Shown here piece by piece: positions 28,124 through 36,366 of a stretch of 64,000 bases of DNA. How positions within the stretch are numbered: the stretch's first letter is position 1; each line of letters starts with the position of its first letter. The translations under genes were made by a program, and so were the position numbers. Below the pieces are notes generated by a model that did no database searches, had not been told where the DNA came from, and saw only the letters and a program-made list of their open reading frames with translations. The DNA comes from an uncultured Marinobacterium sp. Lineage in GTDB: Bacteria; Pseudomonadota; Gammaproteobacteria; Pseudomonadales; Balneatricaceae. The DNA is taken from assembly GCA_947501565.1 (NCBI GenBank), contig CANMWJ010000005.1, positions 1 through 64,000 on the forward strand. Direction: 5' to 3'.

Positions 28124-28786
28124 ATGCATTACCAGCATCGATTTCAAGATGGATCAGATCTGCAACTGCCGTTGGGCAAGGTTGTCTGTGTCGGGCGTAA
28201 CTACGCCGACCACGCCGCTGAGCTGAATAATCCTATCCCCTCCGAACCCATGCTCTTTATCAAGCCTGCCAGCAGTGTGGTGCCGATGGAGCAGCCTTTC
28301 AGTGTGCCCCAGGGCATGGGCAGTGTACATTTCGAGACCGAGATGGCAATCCTGATCGGTGAGCGTTTGCAGCATGCTGACCTGTCCGCAGCGAGCGCTG
28401 CGATTGCCGGTGTAGGTCTGGGGTTGGATCTGACCCTGCGTGATGTGCAGGACGGCCTGAAGAAAAAGGGCCATCCCTGGGAAAAGTCCAAGGCGTTTGA
28501 TGGTTCCTGTCCATTGTCGGCGTTTGTAAAACCGGAACTCGTACCTGATCTGCAGGACCAGCAGATCCGTTTAACGGTCAATGGTGAACTGCGTCAGGAC
28601 GGTAACAGCGCGCTGATGCTGAACAAAATACTGCCGCTGATCTGTTACATGAGCGCCTTTTTTACTCTGGAGCCGGGTGATGTGGTGCTGACAGGTACGC
28701 CAGCCGGGGTTGGGCCGGTGCTGCCGGGTGATCAGTTGAAAGTTGAATTGGTTGATCTGCTGACGGTTGAGACCGCAGCTAAATAA
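28124..28786 (+). CDS. Fumarylacetoacetate hydrolase-family protein (YcgM/FAHD1-like)
   Basis: This 220-residue protein has the FAH fold hallmarks: VVCVGRNYADHAAELNNP, EPMLFIKPASSV, the metal-binding HFETEMAILIG, GLGLDLTLRDVQ, KAFDGSCPLSAFV and the closing GDVVLTGTPAGVGPVLPGD. Size and sequence fit the single-domain YcgM/FAHD1 group, which hydrolyses acylpyruvates or decarboxylates oxaloacetate. ATG 28124 is supported by the ribosome site TGAGGAGAG; a GTG at 28076 would add 16 unrelated residues. hemJ starts only 11 nt later, so the two are co-transcribed, although no pathway link is evident. Confidence 0.92.
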   Translation: MHYQHRFQDGSDLQLPLGKVVCVGRNYADHAAELNNPIPSEPMLFIKPASSVVPMEQPFSVPQGMGSVHFETEMAILIGERLQHADLSAASAAIAGVGLGLDLTLRDVQDGLKKKGHPWEKSKAFDGSCPLSAFVKPELVPDLQDQQIRLTVNGELRQDGNSALMLNKILPLICYMSAFFTLEPGDVVLTGTPAGVGPVLPGDQLKVELVDLLTVETAAK

Positions 28787-28797
28787 GGAAATACGCG

Positions 28798-29211
28798 ATG
28801 TTGTGGGTAAAAACGTTTCATATTCTGGCGATGACCAGCTGGATGGCGGGTATCTTCTACCTGCCGCGCATCTTTGTACATTACGTTGAAGGTCGCGAAG
28901 CCGGTCAGGATGTTGCGCGACTGGAGATCATGGCGCGCAAGTTGTTCGGGTTCATGACGATTATGGCGGTGTTCACCCTGGGGCTGGGTCTCTGGCTCTG
29001 GTTTGGCTGGGGCTTCAGTGGTGGCTGGCTGCACGCGAAACTGACCTTTGTGGCACTGCTTATCGGTTATCACTACTGGTGTAAGGCTTACCTCAACAAG
29101 ATGCAGGCGGGCAGTCTGGACCGCAGCGGGCGCTACTTCCGCCTGTTTAACGAGTTGCCCCTACTGATCTTTATCCCGATTCTGATCTTTGTCGTTGTTA
29201 AACCGTTCTGA
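28798..29211 (+). CDS. hemJ: Protoporphyrinogen IX oxidase HemJ
   Basis: This 137-residue membrane protein has four hydrophobic segments and the HemJ signature at its start: LWVKTFHILAMTSWMAGIFY followed by LPRIFVHYVE. H8 and neighbouring residues are the conserved heme/substrate site of the family. It oxidises protoporphyrinogen IX to protoporphyrin IX, the step before heme formation, in the inner membrane. Ribosome site AAGGAA precedes ATG 28798. Its stop codon overlaps the start of the next gene (TGATG at 29209-29213), implying translational coupling. hemE, another heme-pathway gene, is also in this window, 32 kb away. Confidence 0.93.
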   Translation: MLWVKTFHILAMTSWMAGIFYLPRIFVHYVEGREAGQDVARLEIMARKLFGFMTIMAVFTLGLGLWLWFGWGFSGGWLHAKLTFVALLIGYHYWCKAYLNKMQAGSLDRSGRYFRLFNELPLLIFIPILIFVVVKPF

Positions 29212-29639
29212 TGGCTAAGGTAAAAGAGGGCTGGCAGCGATTGGCACTGATGCTGGAGGGAATGCCCCCAGCGCAGCGTGAGACGTTGCTGGCACAGATC
29301 GGCCAGGATGAACCGGCCTTAGCGCAGTGGCTGAGCGAAAACAGCGTCAGCTTCAAAAGCGTGCTGACGCTCGGGCAGCGTGAGCTGGCGGTTCTGCTCT
29401 CTGGTTTCAGCGATGAGCAGATCGCCGTGGCACTGAAGGGGCTGACCCCAAGTCAGGCCGAAGCGCTGCTGGTCGGCGTGTCCCGCCGTCGTGCGACCCA
29501 GATTGCGGAGAACCTGTTGCAGCTGCCGCCGATGCGGCGCAGTGACGTAGAGGTGTTGCGTGACGAGATCGTAAAGCGGGCGCGGGAGCTGGAGCAGGCG
29601 GGCAAACTGTCGTTCAATCAGGAGCCGATGATCCGTTAG
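29211..29639 (+). CDS. Small stand-alone protein resembling the FliG C-terminal domain
   Basis: The 142-residue protein has no signal peptide or membrane helix. Residues about 55-133 follow the pattern of FliG_C, the flagellar-rotor torque domain: FSDEQIAVALKGLTPSQAEA, VSRRRATQIAENLLQLPP and SDVEVLRDEIVKRARELEQA align in order with FliG's ALKGA, NMSkRAA and vrlsDVE..qk.Iv..aR.Lee.G segments. The acidic pair on the FliG torque helix (D288/D289 in E. coli) is not conserved. FliG's N-terminal and middle domains are absent. It is translationally coupled to hemJ by TGATG. No flagellar genes are nearby, so motor function is doubtful; the role is unknown. Confidence 0.75.
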   Translation: MAKVKEGWQRLALMLEGMPPAQRETLLAQIGQDEPALAQWLSENSVSFKSVLTLGQRELAVLLSGFSDEQIAVALKGLTPSQAEALLVGVSRRRATQIAENLLQLPPMRRSDVEVLRDEIVKRARELEQAGKLSFNQEPMIR

Positions 29640-29687
29640 ATCCCGGCCCTGAAATCCTTTCGCTTAGTTCTTGCTTCAGTTCTTTCT

Positions 29688-30314
29688 TTAGTTCTGAGCC
29701 GCCAGCTTCTGTTGCAGGAGCTGGATGCGGGCGCTGATCCGTTCGCTGCGGTCGCGTACCTGATCCACCTGCTGCAGAAAACCGTCCACTTCGGGGCGGG
29801 TTGGCAACAGACGCGCCTCTTCGGTCAGGTACTCTTCCAGATTGTGGATAAAACTGCTGCCGGTGCGGCGGTAGCTATTCAGTTTCCAGTTGAAGAAGTT
29901 AGCGGCCTGATGCGCAGGCAGATCACCGATCACATCCCCCAACATACCCTCCCAGTCGATCTGGGTATCCGCCAGAATCCCCTGGAAGCGGTTGGCAAGG
30001 CCGGAGTCGCCGCTGACACTGATCCCTTTGCCGAACAGGGCGTCGGCTTTCTCTTCGCTGGTCAGCAGCTTAATAAAGTCTGCCGGGCCACCGCTTAGGA
30101 CAACGTCGGCGTCGTTTTCGATATGGGAGTGGATCTGCAAGCCCTGTGAGTTGGGCAGCAGGTAGATCGAGAGGGCAGGCACACTGAGCTGGATCTGGAT
30201 CACCTTGCCGCTGAGCTGCTCAAGGCGTGACAGGGTCACCGTATCGCGCTGCAACAGGGTGTTGATCGCCTCTTCCGCGACAGTGAAGGCGGTTGCGCTC
30301 AGCATCTCGATCAT
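29688..30314 (-). CDS. ubiJ: Ubiquinone biosynthesis accessory factor UbiJ
   Basis: This 208-residue cytoplasmic protein has an SCP2-like lipid-binding domain in its first half (ALSIYLLPNSQGLQIHS, DADVVLSGGPADFIKLLTSE, LFGKGISVSGDSGLANRFQ, IDWEGMLGDVIGDLPAHQ) and a helical C-terminus (VDQVRDRSERISARIQLLQQ). UbiJ binds ubiquinone intermediates and with UbiK helps organise the soluble Ubi enzyme complex. It starts 17 nt after ubiE, the usual order. In most relatives ubiB follows; here the next gene is on the opposite strand. ATG 30314 or 30305 could be the start; neither has a strong ribosome site. Confidence 0.92.
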   Translation of the reverse strand: MIEMLSATAFTVAEEAINTLLQRDTVTLSRLEQLSGKVIQIQLSVPALSIYLLPNSQGLQIHSHIENDADVVLSGGPADFIKLLTSEEKADALFGKGISVSGDSGLANRFQGILADTQIDWEGMLGDVIGDLPAHQAANFFNWKLNSYRRTGSSFIHNLEEYLTEEARLLPTRPEVDGFLQQVDQVRDRSERISARIQLLQQKLAAQN

Positions 30315-30331
30315 GGTTCTGGGGTTCCCGA

Positions 30332-31090
30332 TTAAGGTTTGATGCCGGTGTGCAGTGCGACGATGCCGCCGGTCATGTTCTGGTACTTACAGTTCACCAG
30401 ACCGGCGTCTTCCATCATGTCTTTCAGGGTTTCCTGATCCGGGTGCATACGGATCGATTCCGCCAGGTACTTGTAACTCTCGGCGTCACCGGCGATCAGC
30501 TGGCCCATCTGCGGCAGGATGTTGAAGGAGTAGAAATCGTATAGCTTGGTCAGGGCCGGGTTGTCGGTCTTGGAGAACTCCAGCACCATCAGTTTGCCAC
30601 CGGGCTTGAGGACGCGTGCCATGGACGCCAGTGCCTGATCCTTATAGGTTACGTTACGCAGACCGAACGCGATGGTGATCACGTCGAAGGTGTTGTCTGG
30701 GAACGGCAACGACTGAGCGTTGGCCTGGACAAACTCCACGTTGCCGGTGATACCGCGATCAAACAGACGATCACGGCCCACTTTCAGCATGGAATCGTTG
30801 ATGTCCGCCAGTACAACCTTACCGGTTGGGCCCACCAGGCGGGAGAAACGCATGGTCAGGTCACCGGTACCGCCAGCGATATCCAGTACCGTACCTCCGG
30901 CACGTACACCGCTCTGCTCGATCGTCAGGCGTTTCCAGATACGGTGGATGCCGCCGGACATCAGATCGTTCATCACGTCGTACTTGGACGCCACGCTGTG
31001 GAAAACGTCGGCGACTTTCTTCTGCTTGTCGTTTACATCAACGGTTTCATAGCCGAAGTGGGTGGTCTGGTCTTTGTTCTGGTCGGTCAT
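30332..31090 (-). CDS. ubiE: Ubiquinone/menaquinone C-methyltransferase
   Basis: This 252-residue SAM-dependent enzyme C-methylates the benzoquinol (or naphthoquinol) ring in ubiquinone (and menaquinone) synthesis. Class I methyltransferase motifs: [20 protein letters not shown] (SAM-binding motif I), [17 protein letters not shown], the family signature [19 protein letters not shown], and [20 protein letters not shown]. Length and ends ([20 protein letters not shown] at the start, [12 protein letters not shown] at the end) match E. coli UbiE (251). ubiJ follows immediately. Its SAM comes from MetK, also encoded in this window. Confidence 0.97.
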   Translation of the reverse strand: MTDQNKDQTTHFGYETVDVNDKQKKVADVFHSVASKYDVMNDLMSGGIHRIWKRLTIEQSGVRAGGTVLDIAGGTGDLTMRFSRLVGPTGKVVLADINDSMLKVGRDRLFDRGITGNVEFVQANAQSLPFPDNTFDVITIAFGLRNVTYKDQALASMARVLKPGGKLMVLEFSKTDNPALTKLYDFYSFNILPQMGQLIAGDAESYKYLAESIRMHPDQETLKDMMEDAGLVNCKYQNMTGGIVALHTGIKP

Positions 31091-31178
31091 CTGTCTGGCT
31101 ATCGCTTCACGATTTAAGTTGCACGCATTGTACCGGGACGGCTGCGGTTTGTCCTCGCAAGATTCTACGTCGGGTAAG

Positions 31179-31556
31179 TCAGCCCTTGGCGATCAGGCCA
31201 CCGTCACGGCTCTCGCCTGCGTCCGCCAGCTGTTGCAGGTAACGTTGCCAGTAGCTGTCGTGGTTGTGACACAGGTCGTGTAAGTATTCCCAAGTGTAGA
31301 GGCCGCTGTCATGACCATCGTCAAAGATGATCTTCAAAGCGTAGTTGCCAGCCGGCTGCACGCCTTTGATGCCGACCAGCTTTTTGCCGGTCTGCAGGAC
31401 GCCGTTACCGATGCCGTGGCCGCGCACTTCGGCGGACGGGGAGTGAACGCGCAGAAACTCGGCGGTCAGCTCAAAGCTTGAGTCGCTGTAGACCAGCTCC
31501 AGTGTGCGGGATTTGGTATGCAGGCGGATATCGCTGGGTAAAGGGGCAGTACTCAT
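31179..31556 (-). CDS. DUF971 protein (gamma-butyrobetaine-hydroxylase N-terminal-like)
   Basis: This 125-residue protein is a stand-alone DUF971 domain: [53 protein letters not shown] with the conserved histidines and tryptophan. The fold occurs at the N-terminus of gamma-butyrobetaine hydroxylase and in small proteins linked to Fe-S handling, but no firm function is known. I chose ATG 31556 behind an AGGAG; TTG 31562 is the longer alternative. It follows hslVU, as in Pseudomonas, but a hairpin stands between, so it may need read-through or its own promoter. Confidence 0.9.
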   Translation of the reverse strand: MSTAPLPSDIRLHTKSRTLELVYSDSSFELTAEFLRVHSPSAEVRGHGIGNGVLQTGKKLVGIKGVQPAGNYALKIIFDDGHDSGLYTWEYLHDLCHNHDSYWQRYLQQLADAGESRDGGLIAKG

Positions 31557-31576
31557 TCTCAACTCCTACAGAGCAG

Positions 31577-31605
31577 AAAGGCCGTGCTTCACAGCAACGG
31601 CCTTT
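31577..31605 (-). terminator. Hairpin after hslU
   Basis: AAAGGCCGT (31577-31585) pairs with ACGGCCTTT (31597-31605), 9 bp, with an inner GCT/AGC extension. The minus-strand U-run is only three, so termination may be partial. The hairpin lies between hslU and the DUF971 gene. Confidence 0.65.
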
Positions 31606-31642
31606 GTTATCAGTATAGAAACACTCTGACGGTAACGGATTA

Positions 31643-32989
31643 TCAGAGGATGTAGTGGCTCAGGTCTTCGTCCTGGCTGAGTTCGTTCAGGTACTTGTTC
31701 ACGAACGGCTCGTCTACGATGATCTTCTGACCATTGAGGTCGGAAGCGTTGAAGGAGAGGTCCTCCAGCAGACGTTCCATCATGGTGTGCAGACGACGCG
31801 CACCGATGTTTTCGGTTTGCTCGTTCACCTGGAAAGCCAGCTCGGCGATCCGCTTGATCCCCTCTTCGGTGAACTCCAGGTTCAACCCTTCGGTTTTCAG
31901 CAGCGCCTGGTACTGCTCGGTCAGGGAAGCGTTCGGTTCGGTCAGGATGCGGCGGAAGTCGTCCGGCGTCAGCGCGTTCAGCTCGACACGAATCGGCAGA
32001 CGGCCCTGAAGCTCCGGGATCAGATCGGATGGGCGTGCCAGATGGAACGCACCGGAGGCGATAAACAGGATGTGGTCGGTTTTCACCATGCCGTATTTAG
32101 TGCTCACGGTGCAGCCTTCGATCAGCGGCAGCAGGTCGCGCTGTACGCCTTCACGGGATACGTCACCGCCAGTGTTTTCGGTGCGTTTGCAGACCTTGTC
32201 GATCTCATCGAGGAAGACGATACCGTTCTGCTCCACCGCTTCCACGGCGCGTTGCTTCAGTTCGTCCTCTTTGATCATGCTGGCCGCTTCTTCGTCGGTC
32301 AGCATCTTGAAGGCGTCTTTTACCTTCAGACGACGGCTTTGCTTACGCTGGTTGCCCATGCCGGCAAACATGTTCTGCAGCTGGCTGGTCATCTCCTCCA
32401 TGCCCGGAGGGGTCATGATCTCCACGCCCATCTGCGGCTCGGCTACTTCGATCTCGATCTCTTTTTCGTCCAGCTGACCTTCGCGCAGTTTCTTGCGGAA
32501 GATCTGGCGGGTAGCGCTGTCGGTGCGGGACGGTTCAACCGGTTCGTTGCTGAAGCCCATGTTGGTGTCGCGGGCCGGAGTCAGCAGGGCGTCGAGGATG
32601 CGTTCCTCGGCAGCTTCCTCAGCACGGAAGCGGACTTTCTCCATCTCGCTTTCGCGCAGCATCTTGATCGCCATATCGACCAGATCGCGGATGATGGTTT
32701 CCACGTCGCGGCCGACGTAACCCACTTCTGTGAATTTGGTGGCTTCGATTTTGATAAACGGTGCGTTGGCCAGCTTGGCCAGACGGCGTGCGATCTCGGT
32801 TTTACCGACACCGGTTGGACCGATCATCAGGATGTTCTTCGGGGTTACTTCGGCACGCAGCTCTTCGTTCAGCTGCATACGGCGCCAGCGGTTGCGCAGC
32901 GCGTTGGCCACGGAGCGTTTGGCTTCATCCTGGCCGACGATGTGGCGATCCAGTTCGTGAACGATTTCGCGAGGGGTCATATTAGACAT
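31643..32989 (-). CDS. hslU: ATP-dependent protease ATPase subunit HslU
   Basis: This 448-residue AAA+ unfoldase (ClpY) forms hexameric rings that feed substrates to HslV. Features: the start [20 protein letters not shown], Walker [19 protein letters not shown], the pore loop region GYVGRDVET, the variable I domain (about 110-240), Walker [13 protein letters not shown], and the sensor/C-terminal part [18 protein letters not shown] ending in DLSHYIL, whose tail activates HslV. ATG 32989 has a GGGAG ribosome site and gives the canonical start; the longer frame from 33013 overlaps hslV. It follows hslV by 16 nt in a heat-shock-type operon. Confidence 0.98.
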   Translation of the reverse strand: MSNMTPREIVHELDRHIVGQDEAKRSVANALRNRWRRMQLNEELRAEVTPKNILMIGPTGVGKTEIARRLAKLANAPFIKIEATKFTEVGYVGRDVETIIRDLVDMAIKMLRESEMEKVRFRAEEAAEERILDALLTPARDTNMGFSNEPVEPSRTDSATRQIFRKKLREGQLDEKEIEIEVAEPQMGVEIMTPPGMEEMTSQLQNMFAGMGNQRKQSRRLKVKDAFKMLTDEEAASMIKEDELKQRAVEAVEQNGIVFLDEIDKVCKRTENTGGDVSREGVQRDLLPLIEGCTVSTKYGMVKTDHILFIASGAFHLARPSDLIPELQGRLPIRVELNALTPDDFRRILTEPNASLTEQYQALLKTEGLNLEFTEEGIKRIAELAFQVNEQTENIGARRLHTMMERLLEDLSFNASDLNGQKIIVDEPFVNKYLNELSQDEDLSHYIL

Positions 32990-33005
32990 GGAAAACTCCC
33001 TAGGG

Positions 33006-33536
33006 TCAGGCAACTGAATCCAGCTCTTCGATGGTCAGGTTGGCGTTGGTAAAGACACAGATCTCTGCTGCGATGTTCAGGCTTTTCTCGACGATCTCTT
33101 TCGCCGGCAGTTCGGTGTTGTTGTTCAGGGCGCGGGCTGCGGCCAGGGCGAAGTTGCCGCCGGAACCGATGGCAATCACGCCGTCTTCCGGTTCGATCAC
33201 ATCACCACTGCCGGAGATCAGGTAGGTTTTTTCGCTGTTCGCTACCAGCATCAACGCTTCCAATCGGCGCAGAACACGGTCGCTGCGCCATTCGCGCGCC
33301 AGATGAATGACGGCGTTGACGATATTGCCCTGATGTTTGTCCAGCTGCTGCTCAAACAGATCGCGCAGGGTGATGGCGTCGGCTGTGGATCCTGCAAAGC
33401 CGGTAATAACGTCGTGTTTTGGCAGTTTGTTGACCTTCTTGGCGCTGCCTTTCATCACGGTGTTGCCCAGAGAAACCTGACCATCACCGCCAACAACAAC
33501 TTTGTCACCGCGGCGTACTGAAACAATCGTAGTCAT
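33006..33536 (-). CDS. hslV: ATP-dependent protease proteolytic subunit HslV
   Basis: This 176-residue threonine protease forms double hexamers with HslU for quality-control proteolysis in the cytoplasm. After Met removal the catalytic Thr1 is exposed (MTTIVSVRR). Other family segments: [60 protein letters not shown] and [20 protein letters not shown]. Length equals E. coli HslV (176). A heat-shock-like promoter lies 48 nt upstream of ATG 33536. hslU follows closely, giving co-expression of both subunits. Confidence 0.98.
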   Translation of the reverse strand: MTTIVSVRRGDKVVVGGDGQVSLGNTVMKGSAKKVNKLPKHDVITGFAGSTADAITLRDLFEQQLDKHQGNIVNAVIHLAREWRSDRVLRRLEALMLVANSEKTYLISGSGDVIEPEDGVIAIGSGGNFALAAARALNNNTELPAKEIVEKSLNIAAEICVFTNANLTIEELDSVA

Positions 33537-33583
33537 GGAGAGCTGAACCTTCTGTATGTATTGAGTTTCGGAAGCTTCAATAG

Positions 33584-33611
33584 ATATGGATGCGAACTTG
33601 GCTTTTTCAAG
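33584..33611 (-). promoter_or_regulatory. Candidate sigma32 heat-shock promoter for hslVU
   Basis: On the minus strand CTTGAA (33611-33606) is followed after exactly 14 nt by ATCCATAT (33591-33584), close to the sigma32 consensus CTTGAA-N13-15-CCCCATNT. Predicted start near 33577 gives a 40-nt leader to hslV, a classic heat-shock operon. Confidence 0.6.
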
Positions 33612-33691
33612 CCCTGCGGGTGAAGGCTGTTTTACAGAGGGTTCTATCGCGTGGTGACGGTCAAGCGGGGGAGGAGAAGGGGAGCGAAGTA

Positions 33692-33719
33692 GATAAAGGC
33701 GAATCAGTTCGCCTTTATC
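33692..33719 (-). terminator. 12-bp hairpin spanning the 3' end of the SPOR gene
   Basis: GATAAAGGCGAA (33692-33703) pairs perfectly with TTCGCCTTTATC (33708-33719). The TGA stop codon of the SPOR gene lies in the 4-nt loop region (33704-33707). There is no U-run, so it may be a weak terminator or mRNA 3'-end stabiliser. Confidence 0.6.
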
Positions 33720-34369
33720 TTCAGCGGAAAGATGTTCTGTTTGGTGAGTTTGTCGTACGCCTTCTGCAGATTTACGCGGTTGTCGAACGGACCGGTACGT
33801 ACGCGGTACCAGGTTTCACCTTTGTCGTTGGTGGATTTCTGGCTGGCTACATTCGGCAGACCGAGCAGGATCAACTGGGCGCGCATCCGATCAGCATCGG
33901 CAGCGTTACGGAATGAGCCGGTCTGCAGCAGGTACGTGTTCTCACTTTTTGCGCTCTTTGGTGTCGACTTGTACACCGTCGGGTCCGACGTGGTGATCTT
34001 GCTTTTCGGCAACATCTCGTAGAACTCAAAGCGCTTTTCGTCGGCTGCTTTGCTATCTGCTTTTGCTGTCGTTTGCGGCTTGGAGGCCGGTTTGGGTTTG
34101 GCCGGTTCCGCTTTGACGGTAGCCGCCGGTTTCGGTTTAACCGCAACCGGCTTTGCCTCTTCGCCCGGGCGAACCTGGAGCAGACTGTAGAGCAGATAGA
34201 TCAACGCGCCAGACATCAGAACCGTGACCAGCATCAGCTTCACCGGGAAAGGTTTTTTCGCCTTTACCGGTGCTTTTTTGCGCTGCTGCGGTGCAGGTTT
34301 CTTGCCGCTGCTGCGGGTGGCGGTTTTGCCACTGCGCTTTTTAGAGGCGTAGTCTCTGCGCGTTGCCAT
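33704..34369 (-). CDS. FtsN-like SPOR-domain membrane protein
   Basis: The 221-residue protein has a short very basic cytoplasmic tail (1-43, rich in Lys/Arg), a single TM helix (about 44-65, [20 protein letters not shown]), a periplasmic Lys/Pro/Ala-rich linker (70-140) and a C-terminal SPOR domain (about 143-221: [38 protein letters not shown]). SPOR domains bind denuded septal peptidoglycan, so a division-site role like FtsN is likely. In Pseudomonas the same gene follows argS; here it starts 3 nt after the argS stop codon and precedes hslVU. Whether it is the essential FtsN cannot be decided. Confidence 0.88.
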   Translation of the reverse strand: MATRRDYASKKRSGKTATRSSGKKPAPQQRKKAPVKAKKPFPVKLMLVTVLMSGALIYLLYSLLQVRPGEEAKPVAVKPKPAATVKAEPAKPKPASKPQTTAKADSKAADEKRFEFYEMLPKSKITTSDPTVYKSTPKSAKSENTYLLQTGSFRNAADADRMRAQLILLGLPNVASQKSTNDKGETWYRVRTGPFDNRVNLQKAYDKLTKQNIFPLKIKAN

Positions 34370-34372
34370 CGA

Positions 34373-36139
34373 TTACATGTGCTCCGGAGCGCTGACACCC
34401 AACAGCTGCAGGCCGTTGGCGATCACCTGACGTGCCGCTTCGCTCAGGGTAACGCGGGCGTTACGCAGTTCAGCATCGTCGATCAGCATCTTGTGCGCGT
34501 TGTAGTAGGTGTGGAAGTCGCTTGCCAGCTCCTTCAGGTAGTTGGCCAACATATGCGGTTCGTGTGACAAACCTGAGTTCTTCAGTACGTCCGGGTACTT
34601 GGACAGTTTGGTGATCAGGTCTTTTTCGTGTTCGGTTTCCAGGCGGTCCAGATTCGCCAGGCCAGCGTCTTTGTCCCAGGTCCAGCCCGCTTCGTCCAGC
34701 TTACGCATCACGGAGCAAACGCGCGCGTGCGCGTACTGGATGTAGTACACCGGGTTGTCCTTGGACTCGGATTTCGCCAGTTCCAGGTCGAAGTCCATGT
34801 GCTGTTCCGCTTTACGGGTTACGTAGAAGAAGCGGCATGCGTCGCTACCTACTTCGTCACGCAGTTCACGCAGGGTAACGAAAGAGCCGGAGCGGGTGGA
34901 CATTGCCAGACGCTCTTCGCCGCGGTACAGAATCGCGAACTGTACCAGACGTACCACCAGACGCTCAGGGTCGTACCCCAGCGCCTGAATTGCCGCTTTC
35001 ACACGGGTGATGTAACCGTGATGGTCAGCGCCCCAGATGTTGATCACTTTGTCGTAACCACGTTCGAACTTGTTCATGTGGTACGCGATATCGGAGGCAA
35101 AGTAGGTGGTCTGGCCGTTGGCACGTTTTACCACGCGGTCTTTGTCGTCGCCGAAATCGGTGGAGCGGAACCAGAGGTTGCCGTCGTTTTCATCTTTGTA
35201 GATGAAACCTTTTTCGGTCAGGGTTTCGATCGCACGGTCTACGTCGCCGGAACTGGTCAGGGAGCGCTCGGAGAACCAGTTCTGGTAGTTAACGCCGAAT
35301 TCGCCCAGATCGTCACGGATATCGGTGAGGATGGAGTCGAGGCCAGCGTCAAAAACGATGCGGTAGTCCGCTTCGCCCAGCATTGCGTTGGCACGGTCGA
35401 TCAGTGCATCGATGTGGATCTCTTTGTCCCCACCAAACGGCTCGTCATCCGGGATGTCGGCAAACACTTCGGTAGCCGGACGGTTGAACTTGTCACCGTG
35501 CTCAGCGTGCAGCTCGGCTGCGATGTCGTGGATGTACGCGCCTTTGTAGCCGTTGCATGGGAAGATCAGCTCCTGGCCGCACTTCTCCAGGTAACGTAGC
35601 CATACGCTGGTGGCCAGGATGTTCATCTGACGGCCTGCGTCGTTGACGTAATATTCGCGATCAACGTTAACGCCCGCTGCTTCCAGCAGATCGGAGACGG
35701 TTGCACCGTAAGCGGCACCACGGCCGTGGCCAACGTGCAGTGGGCCGGTCGGGTTAGCGGAGACGAACTCTACCTGAACTTTTTCGTCGCTCTTCTTCTC
35801 CACCAGACCAAACGCAGCGCCCTGGGTCAGGACCTGTTCCACAACCGCCGCGGTGGACGCCTGGTTCATGAAGAAGTTGATAAAACCGGGGCCTGCAATC
35901 TCGGTACGGTCCAGCTGTGCGGATTCAGGCAGGGCTTCGGTGATCATCTGTGCCAGCTCGCGCGGGTTACGCTTGGCCGGTTTCGCCAGTGTCAGTGCGA
36001 CGTTGGATGCGAAATCGCCGTGGCTCTTATCACGGGTGTTTTCCACCATGATGCGAGGCTGTACGTCTGGTGACAGGACTTCGTTTTCAACCAGAGTCTT
36101 CAGGGCAGATTCGATCAGCTCTGCAATATGTTCTTTCAT
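34373..36139 (-). CDS. argS: Arginyl-tRNA synthetase
   Basis: This 588-residue class I enzyme charges tRNA-Arg with arginine. The N-terminal additional domain ([20 protein letters not shown]) is followed by the HIGH-type motif [20 protein letters not shown], the arginine-site [20 protein letters not shown], the KMSKS region in degenerate form [11 protein letters not shown], and the C-terminal all-helical anticodon-binding DALR domain ending VSAPEHM. Length fits the family (about 577-590). A good promoter is seen 110 nt upstream. The SPOR gene follows after 3 nt, so both are co-transcribed. Confidence 0.97.
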   Translation of the reverse strand: MKEHIAELIESALKTLVENEVLSPDVQPRIMVENTRDKSHGDFASNVALTLAKPAKRNPRELAQMITEALPESAQLDRTEIAGPGFINFFMNQASTAAVVEQVLTQGAAFGLVEKKSDEKVQVEFVSANPTGPLHVGHGRGAAYGATVSDLLEAAGVNVDREYYVNDAGRQMNILATSVWLRYLEKCGQELIFPCNGYKGAYIHDIAAELHAEHGDKFNRPATEVFADIPDDEPFGGDKEIHIDALIDRANAMLGEADYRIVFDAGLDSILTDIRDDLGEFGVNYQNWFSERSLTSSGDVDRAIETLTEKGFIYKDENDGNLWFRSTDFGDDKDRVVKRANGQTTYFASDIAYHMNKFERGYDKVINIWGADHHGYITRVKAAIQALGYDPERLVVRLVQFAILYRGEERLAMSTRSGSFVTLRELRDEVGSDACRFFYVTRKAEQHMDFDLELAKSESKDNPVYYIQYAHARVCSVMRKLDEAGWTWDKDAGLANLDRLETEHEKDLITKLSKYPDVLKNSGLSHEPHMLANYLKELASDFHTYYNAHKMLIDDAELRNARVTLSEAARQVIANGLQLLGVSAPEHM

Positions 36140-36248
36140 CAGCTTACAGGTACCGGTTAACAGTTCAGGAGGGTAAGGCGGGTGGGACGGTGACTCGTCT
36201 GAACACGGCGTTCAAAAGCTGTCCGCAGTCGCCTCCGGGAAACCGGGT

Positions 36249-36277
36249 ATTATCCCCGTATCGGGAGGAATTGTTAA
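36249..36277 (-). promoter_or_regulatory. Sigma70 promoter for argS
   Basis: On the minus strand TTAACA (36277-36272), spacer of exactly 17 nt, GATAAT (36254-36249): five of six matches in each hexamer. Predicted start near 36242 leaves a leader of about 100 nt. GC-rich inverted segments (CCTCC...GGAGG) surround the -10 and may fold in DNA or the early RNA. Confidence 0.62.
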
Positions 36278-36308
36278 GCCCTAATCGGGGCGCTGATGTG
36301 TGGCTGGA

Positions 36309-36350
36309 AAAGAAAGTAAGGGCTGACTTCGGTGTCGGAAGATCAGCCCT
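36309..36350 (-). terminator. Terminator after the chemoreceptor gene
   Basis: AGGGCTGA (36319-36326) pairs with TCAGCCCT (36343-36350), extended inward by CTTC/GAAG. The minus-strand tail TTACTTTCTTTTCC is U-rich. It ends the chemoreceptor transcript before the argS promoter. Confidence 0.75.
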
Positions 36351-36366
36351 TGAGTCGAGGTGCTTC

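Noticed and set aside
31655-33052. 465-codon open frame antisense to hslU
   Set aside because: In-register antisense shadow of a certain gene.
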